From positions 1 to 64,000 of the forward strand of contig JADCEN010000011.1 of NCBI GenBank assembly GCA_020250175.1: DNA of 64,000 bases, read 5' to 3'. Positions 47,771-55,419 of the stretch are shown piece after piece. The DNA comes from Rhodobacter sp. (GTDB taxonomy: Bacteria; Pseudomonadota; Alphaproteobacteria; Rhodobacterales; Rhodobacteraceae). Both the position numbers and the translations under genes were made by a program. The number at the start of each line of letters is the position of its first letter. The stretch's first letter is position 1. Under the pieces are notes generated by a model that did no database searches, was not told where the DNA came from, and worked only from the letters and a program-made list of their open reading frames with translations.

Positions 47771-48594
47771 CCGCGCCGGGGCATCACCGCGTTCAGGGCC
47801 GCCCCCAAAAGCACGGCGTAAGAGCTGAACCAGAACCACATCATCAGCACCACAACCGCACCGATGGAGCCATAAATCTGGTTGTAGCTGCTGAAATTCG
47901 CCAGATACAGCATAAAGGCGCGGGACGCGGCCGCCCAAAGAAGCGTGGACAGGATCAGGCCGGGCAGAATGCGCAGGCCGGTCCGGGAGACATGGTTGGG
48001 ACCAAAACGATAAGCCAGCGCCACACCGATGATCACGACAGCAAGGCCCAGGATCTGATTGACGGTTTCAAGAAGGCGGGCTGAATCCGGACCCAGCGGC
48101 AGCACCGCCAGCAAAAGCGGCACGATCACCGCGGCCAGCACCGAAACCAGCGCCACCCCGATCAGCGTGACGGTCAGCAGCACGGCCTGAACCGCGTGCC
48201 AGAAGCCGCCGCGCGGCGAGGTGCCATAGGCGGCATCCAGCCCCTGGATCAACGCATCAACCCCGGCGCGGGCGGACCAAAGGGCAATCAGGGTGGACAG
48301 GATGGTGGTCGCACCGAAAGCATTGCCATTCGATGAAATCAGGGCCTCTACCTGCATATCCAGCACCTTGAATGCGTCTGCTGGCAGAAAATCCTGCAAG
48401 AGCGCGATCTGCCCCCGGATCACCTCGGGGTCTGACGCAAAACCCCAAAGCGCAATCACGGCTGCAGCGGCCGGAAAGATCGCCAGAAAGCCGAAAAAGG
48501 CGACCCCTGCCGAAATCAGCCCAAGCTGCGCATCGAAACTGCGCTGCCACAGACGGTTGGCGGTATGGATGATCGGGTGGGAAAGGCTGAACAT
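47764..48594 (-). CDS. YihY/BrkB-family inner-membrane protein
   Basis: A 276-residue polytopic protein with about six helices, of the family once mislabelled ribonuclease BN. Conserved segments include S-F-D-A-Q-L-G-L-I-S-A-G-V-A-F-F-G (N-terminus) and F-W-F-S-S-Y-A-V-L-L-G-A-A-L-N-A at the end. The function of the family is not established, though links to envelope lipids are discussed. It converges on tamB and the coding ends overlap by 7 bases. Confidence 0.88.
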   Translation of the reverse strand: MFSLSHPIIHTANRLWQRSFDAQLGLISAGVAFFGFLAIFPAAAAVIALWGFASDPEVIRGQIALLQDFLPADAFKVLDMQVEALISSNGNAFGATTILSTLIALWSARAGVDALIQGLDAAYGTSPRGGFWHAVQAVLLTVTLIGVALVSVLAAVIVPLLLAVLPLGPDSARLLETVNQILGLAVVIIGVALAYRFGPNHVSRTGLRILPGLILSTLLWAAASRAFMLYLANFSSYNQIYGSIGAVVVLMMWFWFSSYAVLLGAALNAVMPRRGQ

Positions 48595-48802
48595 CAGGGC
48601 TTGTCGGGTGAACCCGGCGGGCGGGCAGGTCCTGCATTAGGCGATCAGCGACGGCTTTCGTCAATCAAGCTGCGCGGCCGGGGTCAGAAAACGGCAGGGC
48701 GTTGCGCTTGTGCCCGCGTCACCCTTGCCTGCGCCGCCCCTTGGGCCGGATTTCCGACCGGCCATCGTGACCTTGGGCCGGGCGTTGCCGGGTCTGGTCC
48801 GG

Positions 48803-49252
48803 TCATCCCGGATCACCCAGTTCCAGCCGCGTGCGCAGTTCGCGCAGGATCGGAAGCACAATGCGCAGCTTGGGTTCGCCAATCGCCTGAACGATATCGG
48901 CGATCAGGGGGGAAATTGCCTGAACGGCGGCATCGCGCGCGGCGCGGCCCGACGGGCTGATCGCCACAAACTTGCGGCGGGCATCATCCCAATCGGGGCG
49001 GATATGAACATGGCCGGCCCACTCCAGCTTGGTCAGGGTATTGGTCATCGCCCCGCGCGTGACGTGGAACGCGCGTGCCAGTTGCGCCGGGCTGCGTTCG
49101 TCATTCACGCGCGACAGATGGTTCAGGACCGAAAACTGCGACAGCTCCATACCGCGCGGCAGCAGCCTGGCGATCCGGCTTCGGGCAAGCTGATCTGCCG
49201 TCAGCAGTTCGCTGAACAGGGCAACGGCAATGTCATCGGCCTTGTCGCTCAT
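48803..49252 (-). CDS. MarR-family transcriptional regulator
   Basis: A 149-residue winged-helix protein. The DNA-binding region runs about residues 35-100, including S-P-A-Q-L-A-R-A-F-H-V-T-R-G-A-M-T-N-T-L and the wing D-D-A-R-R-K-F. The ATG at 49252 shares its first base with the nitrilase stop; a GTG one codon earlier is also possible. It is the last gene of comF-grxC-nit-marR. Its ligand and targets are unknown; no palindrome was recognised at its own start. Confidence 0.87.
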   Translation of the reverse strand: MSDKADDIAVALFSELLTADQLARSRIARLLPRGMELSQFSVLNHLSRVNDERSPAQLARAFHVTRGAMTNTLTKLEWAGHVHIRPDWDDARRKFVAISPSGRAARDAAVQAISPLIADIVQAIGEPKLRIVLPILRELRTRLELGDPG

Positions 49253-50082
49253 CACGGGCCATCAAAGGGGCGGTCATGCGACAGGGACGGCACACGCGCT
49301 CGGGCGCGGGCCACCTCGGCCAGATCAATCTCGGAGAATAGAACGCCGGGATCGCTGCCCGCATCGGCCAGAACCTCGCCCCAGGGGGCAATCACCAGGC
49401 TGTGCCCGTGGGTGCGGCGGCCCTTGCCATGGCGTTCGGCGTGAAAGCCGGTCTGGGCCGGGGCCAGAAGGAAGCACCCCGTCTCGATCGCGCGGGCGCG
49501 CAGCAGGGTTTCCCAATGCGCAGCCCCCGTGATGTGGTTGAAGGCGGCGGGCACGGTGATGATCTGTGCGCCGGCCTGCGCAAGGCGGCGATACAGGCCG
49601 GGAAAGCGGATGTCGTAACACACTGTCAGGCCCAGCATGCCGAACGGCGTTTCGGCCAGAACCGCCTGCGTGCCGGGGCGGTAGCTTGCAGATTCGCGGT
49701 AGGTTTCCGCCTCTGACAGGGTCACGTCGAACATGTGGATCTTGTCATAGCGGGCGGTGATTGCACCGGTCGGATCGATCAGCAGGCTGCGGTTGGCAAA
49801 GCGTCGGTCTGCATCCGGCGTCTTCAGGCCCAAAGAGCCGATCAGCAGCCAGATGCCGGCACGCGCCGCTTCGTCCCGCAGCGCGGCAAGGGTGGGATCG
49901 CCGTCTTCAGGGTGCAAGACAGTCTGCTGATGCGCGCGGTTCGACGACAGCGCGTTGGTACATTCCGGCGTCAGGACAAACCCGGCCCCGCCTGCGGCAG
50001 CCGCGCGCACCAGGGCCAGGGTCTGCGGCAGGTTCCCGGCCGGGTCATCGGTGACGGTCAGCTGCACCAGTCCGACGCGCAT
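49252..50082 (-). CDS. carbon-nitrogen hydrolase (Nit1/omega-amidase type)
   Basis: A 276-residue nitrilase-superfamily enzyme. The Glu-Lys-Cys triad is visible: Glu40 in L-T-P-E-C, Lys in Y-D-K-I-H-M-F-D, Cys in T-V-C-Y-D-I-R-F-P. The sequence best fits the Nit1/omega-amidase branch, which hydrolyses deaminated glutathione or alpha-ketoglutaramate; the adjacent glutaredoxin gene makes the first attractive. It lies 3 bases after grxC. Confidence 0.9.
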   Translation of the reverse strand: MRVGLVQLTVTDDPAGNLPQTLALVRAAAAGGAGFVLTPECTNALSSNRAHQQTVLHPEDGDPTLAALRDEAARAGIWLLIGSLGLKTPDADRRFANRSLLIDPTGAITARYDKIHMFDVTLSEAETYRESASYRPGTQAVLAETPFGMLGLTVCYDIRFPGLYRRLAQAGAQIITVPAAFNHITGAAHWETLLRARAIETGCFLLAPAQTGFHAERHGKGRRTHGHSLVIAPWGEVLADAGSDPGVLFSEIDLAEVARARARVPSLSHDRPFDGP

Positions 50083-50085
50083 CGG

Positions 50086-50343
50086 CTAGTCCGCAAGCAG
50101 CGGGTCAAGCTTGCCCGCCTTGTCCAGTGCGTAAAGATCATCGCAGCCGCCGACATGGGTTTCGCCCACGAAAATCTGCGGCACGGTGCGACCGCCGTTC
50201 GACCGCTGCATCATCGCGGCGCGCAGGCCACTGTCGCGGCTGACGTCATATTCGGTAAAGGCAACGCCCTTTTGCGTCAGCAGCCGCTTTGCAGCATGGC
50301 AATAGCCGCACAGGGGCGAGGTATAGATTTCGACGGGTTTCAT
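50086..50343 (-). CDS. grxC: glutaredoxin 3 type
   Basis: An 85-residue thiol-disulfide oxidoreductase. The active site is C12-G-Y-C15, a variant of the usual C-P-Y-C. The glutathione-binding T-V-P-Q-I-F-V and G-G-C-D-D segments are conserved. It sits between comF and the nitrilase gene in the same direction. Confidence 0.95.
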   Translation of the reverse strand: MKPVEIYTSPLCGYCHAAKRLLTQKGVAFTEYDVSRDSGLRAAMMQRSNGGRTVPQIFVGETHVGGCDDLYALDKAGKLDPLLAD

Positions 50344-50378
50344 GGCCTGATCCTTGCAGTCCTGCGGACTATAGGGAT

Positions 50379-51101
50379 TTAGGCATCCTTCGCAACGCGC
50401 GCCAGCACAAGCACCGATACCGAGGCGGCACCGGCGGCGCGGCAGGCGTCTGCCCCCGCAGCCAGCGTGGCGCCGGAAGTCATCACATCATCCACCAGCA
50501 GAACCGGGCGGTCCCTGATCCGGGCGGCATGGCGGGGATGAACCCGGAAGGCATCGCTGACATTGCGGAACCGTCCCGGCCTGTCGCGCCCCTCCTGGCT
50601 GCGGGTATTGCGGCGGCGTTGCAGCAGATCCGGGCAATGCGTCAGCCCCGCGTCACGGGCGATGTGTGCGGAAAGCAGCGCGGCCTGGTTGTAGCGGCGG
50701 GTCAGAAGCCGCAGCCAGTGCAGGGGAACCGGGGCAACAACCATCCCGGCCTGAATGAGCGGGCCTGCAACGCGCATCATCCACCCTGCCGCCGGCCGGG
50801 CCAGATCCGTCCGGTCGCCATGTTTCAGCGCCAGAATCATCCGCCGGGCCGTATCGCGGTACAGCACGGCGGCGCGGCCCCTTGCCCAGGGCCGGGCGAT
50901 GGTCAGGCAATCGTCACACAGCACCGCATGACCGGGGTCTTCGCCCGGCAAAGGCGCACCGCACAGATCGCAGACAAGGCCGCTGATAAACGCGGTATCG
51001 CGCCAGCAGGGCGCGCACAGCCCGAAGTCCTGCGTGACGGGCGCGTCGCAGACAAGGCACTGCGGCGGATAGACCAGATGAAGGGCGGCTTGCAATCTCA
51101 T
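50379..51101 (-). CDS. comF: ComF-family phosphoribosyltransferase-like protein
   Basis: A 240-residue protein. Two N-terminal C-x-x-C pairs (C-L-V-C, C-A-P-C; C-D-L-C, C-D-D-C) form a zinc region, and the C-terminal PRT domain carries the PRPP motif V-L-L-V-D-D-V-M-T-S-G-A-T. ComF takes part in DNA uptake in competent bacteria, including internalisation of gene-transfer-agent DNA in Rhodobacter. Its start is only 23 bases from that of a divergent gene, so its promoter must overlap that gene. A CtrA-like site lies there at 51252-51266. Confidence 0.9.
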   Translation of the reverse strand: MRLQAALHLVYPPQCLVCDAPVTQDFGLCAPCWRDTAFISGLVCDLCGAPLPGEDPGHAVLCDDCLTIARPWARGRAAVLYRDTARRMILALKHGDRTDLARPAAGWMMRVAGPLIQAGMVVAPVPLHWLRLLTRRYNQAALLSAHIARDAGLTHCPDLLQRRRNTRSQEGRDRPGRFRNVSDAFRVHPRHAARIRDRPVLLVDDVMTSGATLAAGADACRAAGAASVSVLVLARVAKDA

Positions 51102-51124
51102 CCCGTCCCCCTTAGCTGCCCGCC

Positions 51125-51964
51125 ATGCAGATGCCCCCGATCCTGACCGACCGTGCCGCCCTGGCCCGTTACCGTGACCGCGCCGCGCGCGGCCCGGCCC
51201 TGTTCCTGCAAGAGGATGCCGCCGCCGAGATACAGGAAAGACTGAACGAGGTTAACAGAAGGTTTACGCGGCCTGCCGTCATCACCCCTTTCGCAGACCT
51301 TTGGCGGGCGCGGATGCCAGGGGCGCGGATCGTGGCCGATGATGATGTCCTTGACCTGGCTGCGGGGGCGCATGATCTGGTGATCCATGCGCTGTGCCTG
51401 CATTGGGCCAATGATCCGGTCGGGCAATTGGTGCAATGCCGGCGGGCACTGTGCCCGGATGGGCTGTTTCTGGGGGTGCTGTTCGGCGGTCAGACCCTGG
51501 CGGAATTGCGCGCATGCCTGGCCGAGGCGGAAGCCGCCGTCACGGGCGGGCTGTCGCCCCGCGTCCTGCCGATGGCCGAGATCCGGGATCTGGGCGGGGT
51601 GCTGCAGCGCGCCGGTTTTGCCCTGCCGGTGGCGGACAGCACCATCCGCACCGTGACCTATGCGGATACGGGCAGGCTGATGGCCGATCTTCGCGCCATG
51701 GCCGAGACGAATGCGCTGGCCCAGCGGCTGCGCCGACCCACGGGGCGCCAGGTTTTTTCCCGGACAGCCGCGCGCTATGCCGCCGCTTATCCGGCCCCCG
51801 GGGGCCGCATCCGCGCAACGTTCGAGATGATCTTCCTGACAGGCTGGGCCCCGGACGACAGCCAGCCCAAACCGCTGCGCCCCGGATCGGCGGCCCGGCG
51901 GCTGGCCGATGCCCTTGGGTCCGTCGAACAGCCGCTGCCCCCTGCGGCCCTGCGCGACAGTTGA
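51125..51964 (+). CDS. NDUFAF5-like methyltransferase-fold protein lacking a SAM loop
   Basis: A 279-residue homologue of the complex I assembly factor NDUFAF5/BioC-like family. The central and C-terminal parts are well conserved (H-W-A-N-D-P-V-G-Q-L, C-P-D-G-L-F-L-G-V-L-F-G-G, S-P-R-V-L-P-M-A-E-I-R-D-L-G). In related enzymes a glycine-rich SAM motif I (G-x-G-x-G) lies between the N-terminal helix and the D-V-L-D-L region; here that place reads R-R-F-T-R-P-A-V-I-T-P-F and is shorter. SAM use is therefore uncertain. Its start is 23 bases from that of comF. A second ATG lies two codons in. Confidence 0.75.
   Translation: MQMPPILTDRAALARYRDRAARGPALFLQEDAAAEIQERLNEVNRRFTRPAVITPFADLWRARMPGARIVADDDVLDLAAGAHDLVIHALCLHWANDPVGQLVQCRRALCPDGLFLGVLFGGQTLAELRACLAEAEAAVTGGLSPRVLPMAEIRDLGGVLQRAGFALPVADSTIRTVTYADTGRLMADLRAMAETNALAQRLRRPTGRQVFSRTAARYAAAYPAPGGRIRATFEMIFLTGWAPDDSQPKPLRPGSAARRLADALGSVEQPLPPAALRDS
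51252..51266. promoter_or_regulatory. CtrA-like site upstream of comF
   Basis: TTAACAGAAGGTTTA fits TTAA-N7-TTAA with one mismatch. It lies about 150 bases upstream of the comF start, inside the divergent coding region, where the comF promoter must be. Confidence 0.3.
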
Positions 51965-52021
51965 CGCCGCAGCAGATGCGGTTACATCCCGACGTGACCC
52001 TTTCAAGACAGGACACCCCCG

Positions 52022-53125
52022 ATGCTGGACGCCAGGACCGGTCAGGCCCCTTCCCACGCCGCTGCGCCCTTGGTACCGCCGGGACAAGACCGGCTTGCCC
52101 ATGCGCCGGCCGATCATCCACCCGTGCGGCGCGCCAGGATCGGCGTGCTTCTGGCAAACCTGGGCACCCCGGACAATTATGATTACTGGTCGATGCGCCG
52201 GTATCTGAACGAATTTCTGTCCGACAAGCGTGTGATCGACTATGCCAGCTGGAAATGGCAACCGCTGCTGCAGTTGATCATCCTGACCAAACGCCCCTTC
52301 AGCAGCGGCGCGAATTACAGGCTGATCTGGAACCACGACAAGGGCGAAAGCCCCTTGATGACCATCACCCGGGATCAGACCGCAAAGATCGCCGATGCCC
52401 TGCAGGCGCTGCACGGGTCCGATGTGATGGTGGATTTCTGCATGCGCTACGGCAATCCTTCCACCACTTCCAGGGTGCGGGCGATGGTCGAGGCCGGATG
52501 CGAGAAGATCCTGTTCTTCCCGCTCTATCCGCATTACGCCGGGGCCACATCCGCAACCGCGAATGATCAGTTCTTCCGGTCGCTGATGAAGGAAAAGCGC
52601 CAGCCTGCGGCGCGCACCGTGGCGGAATACTTTGACCATCCGCTGTATATTGATGCGCTTGCGCAATCGGTCGAGCGGGCCTATGCGGCGCTTGACCATC
52701 GCCCGGATGTTCTGGTGGCCAGCTATCACGGCATGCCGAAACGCTACCTGATGTCAGGCGACCCCTACCATTGCCAATGCGCCAAAACCTCGCGCCTGCT
52801 GCGCGAGCGTCTGGGCTGGGACAAGGGCATGATCGACACAACGTTCCAGTCGGTGTTCGGGCCGGAAGAATGGCTGAGGCCCTATACCGTCCAGCATGTG
52901 GCAGAGCTGGCAAAGCAGGGAAAGACGCGGATCGCGGTAATTGCACCGGCTTTCTCAGCCGATTGCATTGAAACGCTGGAAGAGATCAACGGAGAAATCC
53001 GCGAAGCCTTCGAGCATGCGGGGGGCGAGGTCTTTACCTATATCCCCTGCCTGAACGACGACGAGGCACATATTCGCGCCTTGGTCGGCGTCATCGAGGA
53101 AAATCTTCGCGGCTGGATCACCTGA
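52022..53125 (+). CDS. hemH: ferrochelatase
   Basis: A 367-residue enzyme inserting iron into protoporphyrin IX, the last step of protoheme synthesis. Characteristic segments are L-L-A-N-L-G-T-P-D (near residue 43), the catalytic His in S-Y-H-G-M-P-K-R, and Y-H-C-Q-C. The first 38 residues precede the conserved core and are Pro/Ala-rich, a longer lead than in many homologues. The ribosome binding site is AGGA. Confidence 0.95.
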   Translation: MLDARTGQAPSHAAAPLVPPGQDRLAHAPADHPPVRRARIGVLLANLGTPDNYDYWSMRRYLNEFLSDKRVIDYASWKWQPLLQLIILTKRPFSSGANYRLIWNHDKGESPLMTITRDQTAKIADALQALHGSDVMVDFCMRYGNPSTTSRVRAMVEAGCEKILFFPLYPHYAGATSATANDQFFRSLMKEKRQPAARTVAEYFDHPLYIDALAQSVERAYAALDHRPDVLVASYHGMPKRYLMSGDPYHCQCAKTSRLLRERLGWDKGMIDTTFQSVFGPEEWLRPYTVQHVAELAKQGKTRIAVIAPAFSADCIETLEEINGEIREAFEHAGGEVFTYIPCLNDDEAHIRALVGVIEENLRGWIT

Positions 53126-53151
53126 CCGGGCAACGCCATGTTGCACAAACA

Positions 53152-53184
53152 GAAAAGACGGCGGATATCACCCGCCGCCTTTTC
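53152..53184. terminator. bidirectional terminator between hemH and a small-protein gene
   Basis: GAAAAG-A-CGGCGG pairs with CCGCCG-C-CTTTTC around a 7-base loop, with one mismatch. The T-run on each strand lets it end both hemH and the converging small gene. Confidence 0.7.
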
Positions 53185-53202
53185 CGTGTTGTGTCCGACG
53201 GA

Positions 53203-53388
53203 TCAGTTCGCAGAAGCGGCCAGGACCAGAACCAGCAGCAGCAGCGGAACAATGATGCCAGCAGCCGAAGAAGAGGTTTCTTCTACAACGACTGTGGGTT
53301 GCATCTCAGGGACAGGCTCCGCCATACCACCGGCGAATGCGGTTGAAGCGGCGCCTGTCAGGGCTGCGGCGAGAACAAGTTTCTTCAT
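53203..53388 (-). CDS. 61-residue exported or membrane protein of unknown function
   Basis: A signal-like N-terminus (M-K-K-L-V-L-A-A-A-L...A-F-A-G) is followed by an acidic, Val/Ser-rich stretch (V-V-V-E-E-T-S-S-S-A) and a C-terminal hydrophobic helix (I-I-V-P-L-L-L-L-V-L-V-L-A-A). A GGAGG ribosome binding site precedes the ATG. The real start signal, the terminator beyond it and the ordered composition support a genuine gene. Similar small proteins near hemH are, as I recall, seen in other Rhodobacterales. No function is proposed. Confidence 0.7.
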   Translation of the reverse strand: MKKLVLAAALTGAASTAFAGGMAEPVPEMQPTVVVEETSSSAAGIIVPLLLLVLVLAASAN

Positions 53389-53536
53389 GTTAACCTCCAG
53401 ATATAGCGCGCCACCGAATGTTTCAGAGGACGATGGCGTGCACCCAAGCTGTACCTCGTGACCCTTTCATAAGCAGCTTAGGCCATCGATTGCAACGTGA
53501 CTTCGCTGCGGCCGCGCTTGCTTGTGGCGCGTGTCG

Positions 53537-54139
53537 TCAAATTAGCAACACCTGTGTTCCGACCTGTGCCAAACCAAACAATTCAAGGATGTGTTCATTG
53601 TAAAGGCCAATGCAACCGCTGGACGACCGGCGGCCGATCTTGCGCGTGTCATGGGTGCCGTGAATCCGGTAGGCAGGCCACGAGAGATAAAGCGCACGCA
53701 CACCAAGCGGATTGTCTGGTGCCCCCCCTTCCACAACAGCCGGCCATTCCGGATTCCGCTTCAACATCGATGGCGTTGGCCGCCAGGTCGGGTTTTCGAC
53801 CTTCTGGATCACTTCCGTCTTGCCCAGGCGCGTCAGGTCATCCGTCAGCGGAACAGATGTGGGGTAAAGCCGGTAGACAGACTGGTCTTCCGACCAGAAA
53901 TGCAGGGCGCGCGATTTGGTATCGCACAGGATCACACCATTGCGCGTATTGGCAAAGTAATCCTGCCAGTCCAGCGCGCGAAAGGCCGACACATTGCTGC
54001 GCACTGGGCCGCCAAGGGCGGTGTCAGCCTCGGGGGCGTCCTGCAGCGCCCAGGCGGGCGCGGCCAGACCGGCCACAAGTGCGGCCCCCGCACCCAGAAA
54101 CGCCCGCCGTCCAGCCTGAATTGGGTCGTCCGCGCTCAT
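53537..54139 (-). CDS. L,D-transpeptidase (YkuD) with Tat signal
   Basis: A 200-residue peptidoglycan cross-linking enzyme. The N-terminus carries a twin-arginine motif (G-R-R-A-F-L-G-A-G-A-A-L), implying folded export. The YkuD domain includes Y-R-I-H-G-T-H and the catalytic cysteine in S-S-S-G-C-I-G-L, with Gly where many family members have Arg. The ATG at 54139 follows AGGAGG. It may form 3-3 cross-links or attach outer-membrane proteins to peptidoglycan. It is divergent from the CAP-domain gene. Confidence 0.85.
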   Translation of the reverse strand: MSADDPIQAGRRAFLGAGAALVAGLAAPAWALQDAPEADTALGGPVRSNVSAFRALDWQDYFANTRNGVILCDTKSRALHFWSEDQSVYRLYPTSVPLTDDLTRLGKTEVIQKVENPTWRPTPSMLKRNPEWPAVVEGGAPDNPLGVRALYLSWPAYRIHGTHDTRKIGRRSSSGCIGLYNEHILELFGLAQVGTQVLLI

Positions 54140-54294
54140 CTGCACACCTCCTTTTCTTGATCTTGGCGGCGAACCTACAGTGTCGGGCACCGGGCCGCAA
54201 TTCAAAGCCACGTCATTGAGTCACGCACGGTTGCGTTTGAACCTTCCATCCGGCTTCGATAAAGACGGTCCTGCTGTTTCTGGGGTAAGCCGAA

Positions 54295-54828
54295 ATGAAA
54301 TCTCTGTCCGCCGTTCTGCTCTGTGCTTCGCTTGTCCTGTCCGCCTGTGCCGGAACCGGTGTATCGACCGGCGGCGGCGGCCCCATGATGGCCGGCGACA
54401 TCGGCGAGATCCAGTTCACGGCGCTTGATTCGGTCAACACCCTGCGCGGCGCAAGAGGTTTGCAGCCCCTGGAGCTGAACGCCCAGCTAAACGCTGCCGC
54501 CGCCACGCATTCACGCGATATGGCCGTCCAGAACCGCCCCTGGCATTTCGGGTCTGACGGATCATCCCCGATCGACCGCGCGCGGCGGGTAGGCTACACC
54601 GGCAAGCTGTTGGGCGAACTGATTTCCGAAACCTACCAGAGCGAACTTGAAACCCTGTCCGACTGGATGGAGAACCCCGAAACACGGCGGGTCATCATGG
54701 ACCCTGCGGCAAGCGAAATGGGCTTTGCCTTTTTCCAGGAACCCAGCGGCAAGATCTGGTGGACCATGGTCACGGGCACCTCGGTGCCACCTGTGGCGAC
54801 GGCTGCGCTTGCGGCCCCGGTCCTGTAG
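54295..54828 (+). CDS. CAP-domain (SCP/PR-1) lipoprotein
   Basis: A 177-residue lipoprotein. The lipobox L-S-A-C places the lipidated Cys at residue 18. A Gly-rich spacer precedes the CAP domain (about 45-165), with T-H-S-R-D-M-A, H-F-G-S-D-G-S-S-P and G-E-L-I-S-E conserved. Bacterial CAP proteins are largely uncharacterised; some bind or cut envelope components. It sits between two L,D-transpeptidase genes, suggesting envelope work. Confidence 0.85.
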   Translation: MKSLSAVLLCASLVLSACAGTGVSTGGGGPMMAGDIGEIQFTALDSVNTLRGARGLQPLELNAQLNAAAATHSRDMAVQNRPWHFGSDGSSPIDRARRVGYTGKLLGELISETYQSELETLSDWMENPETRRVIMDPAASEMGFAFFQEPSGKIWWTMVTGTSVPPVATAALAAPVL

Positions 54829-54831
54829 CGG

Positions 54832-55323
54832 TCAGGGCAGGATCACGATGGGCGTCCCCGGGCGCACCATTGCATAGATATCCTCCATCTCGTGGTTGCG
54901 CACCGCGATGCAGCCTGCGGTCCAGTCGCCGCGATTGCCCTTGGTGCCGGTAAAGCCGTGAATAAAGATATCACCGCCGGGAGACTTGCCTTTCGACGAG
55001 GCATAGGCGCGATCTGACCGGTTCGGATAGGATATGCCCAAGGATAAATGGTAGCTGCTGCGCGGGTTGCGGTGGGTGATGAAATAGGCCCCTTCCGGGG
55101 TCTTGCCATCGCCCTTGAACTTCTTGTGGCCGCGCGGCTGAAACCCCAGCGAAATGTCATAGGCTTCCAACACTTCGGCATGGTGCAGGAGGTACATCCT
55201 GCGATCAGTCTTGTGCACCTCGACCCGCGTCACTTCCGGGCCGGTGTAGGTCTTGAACTTTGATCCGCAAGCCGAAATGCCAAACGCCAGGGCGATGGCC
55301 AAAAAGACGCGAAGTACCCACAT
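54832..55323 (-). CDS. L,D-transpeptidase lipoprotein
   Basis: A 163-residue YkuD-domain protein. The N-terminus M-W-V-L-R-V-F-L-A-I-A-L-A-F-G ends in the lipobox I-S-A-C, and the YkuD core has I-F-I-H-G-F and the catalytic Cys in T-A-G-C-I-A-V-R. The ATG at 55323 gives a clean lipoprotein signal; a GTG 15 codons earlier is in frame, but the intervening codons cross an 8-base poly-T run (55344-55351). Its stop lies 3 bases from that of the converging CAP gene. Confidence 0.83.
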   Translation of the reverse strand: MWVLRVFLAIALAFGISACGSKFKTYTGPEVTRVEVHKTDRRMYLLHHAEVLEAYDISLGFQPRGHKKFKGDGKTPEGAYFITHRNPRSSYHLSLGISYPNRSDRAYASSKGKSPGGDIFIHGFTGTKGNRGDWTAGCIAVRNHEMEDIYAMVRPGTPIVILP

Positions 55324-55419
55324 TCCGTTGCCTGCTGCCTGCATTTTTTTTGGCAAGGAATACAGCACGCCGCCTGCCGCGCAAAGCAGGATTGACTCAC
55401 GCTTTCGTGAACGGTCGGC

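Noticed and set aside
53497-54219. 240-codon plus-strand frame opposite the Tat-type L,D-transpeptidase
   Set aside because: Antisense shadow; the minus-strand gene has a proper AGGAGG site, Tat signal and catalytic motif.
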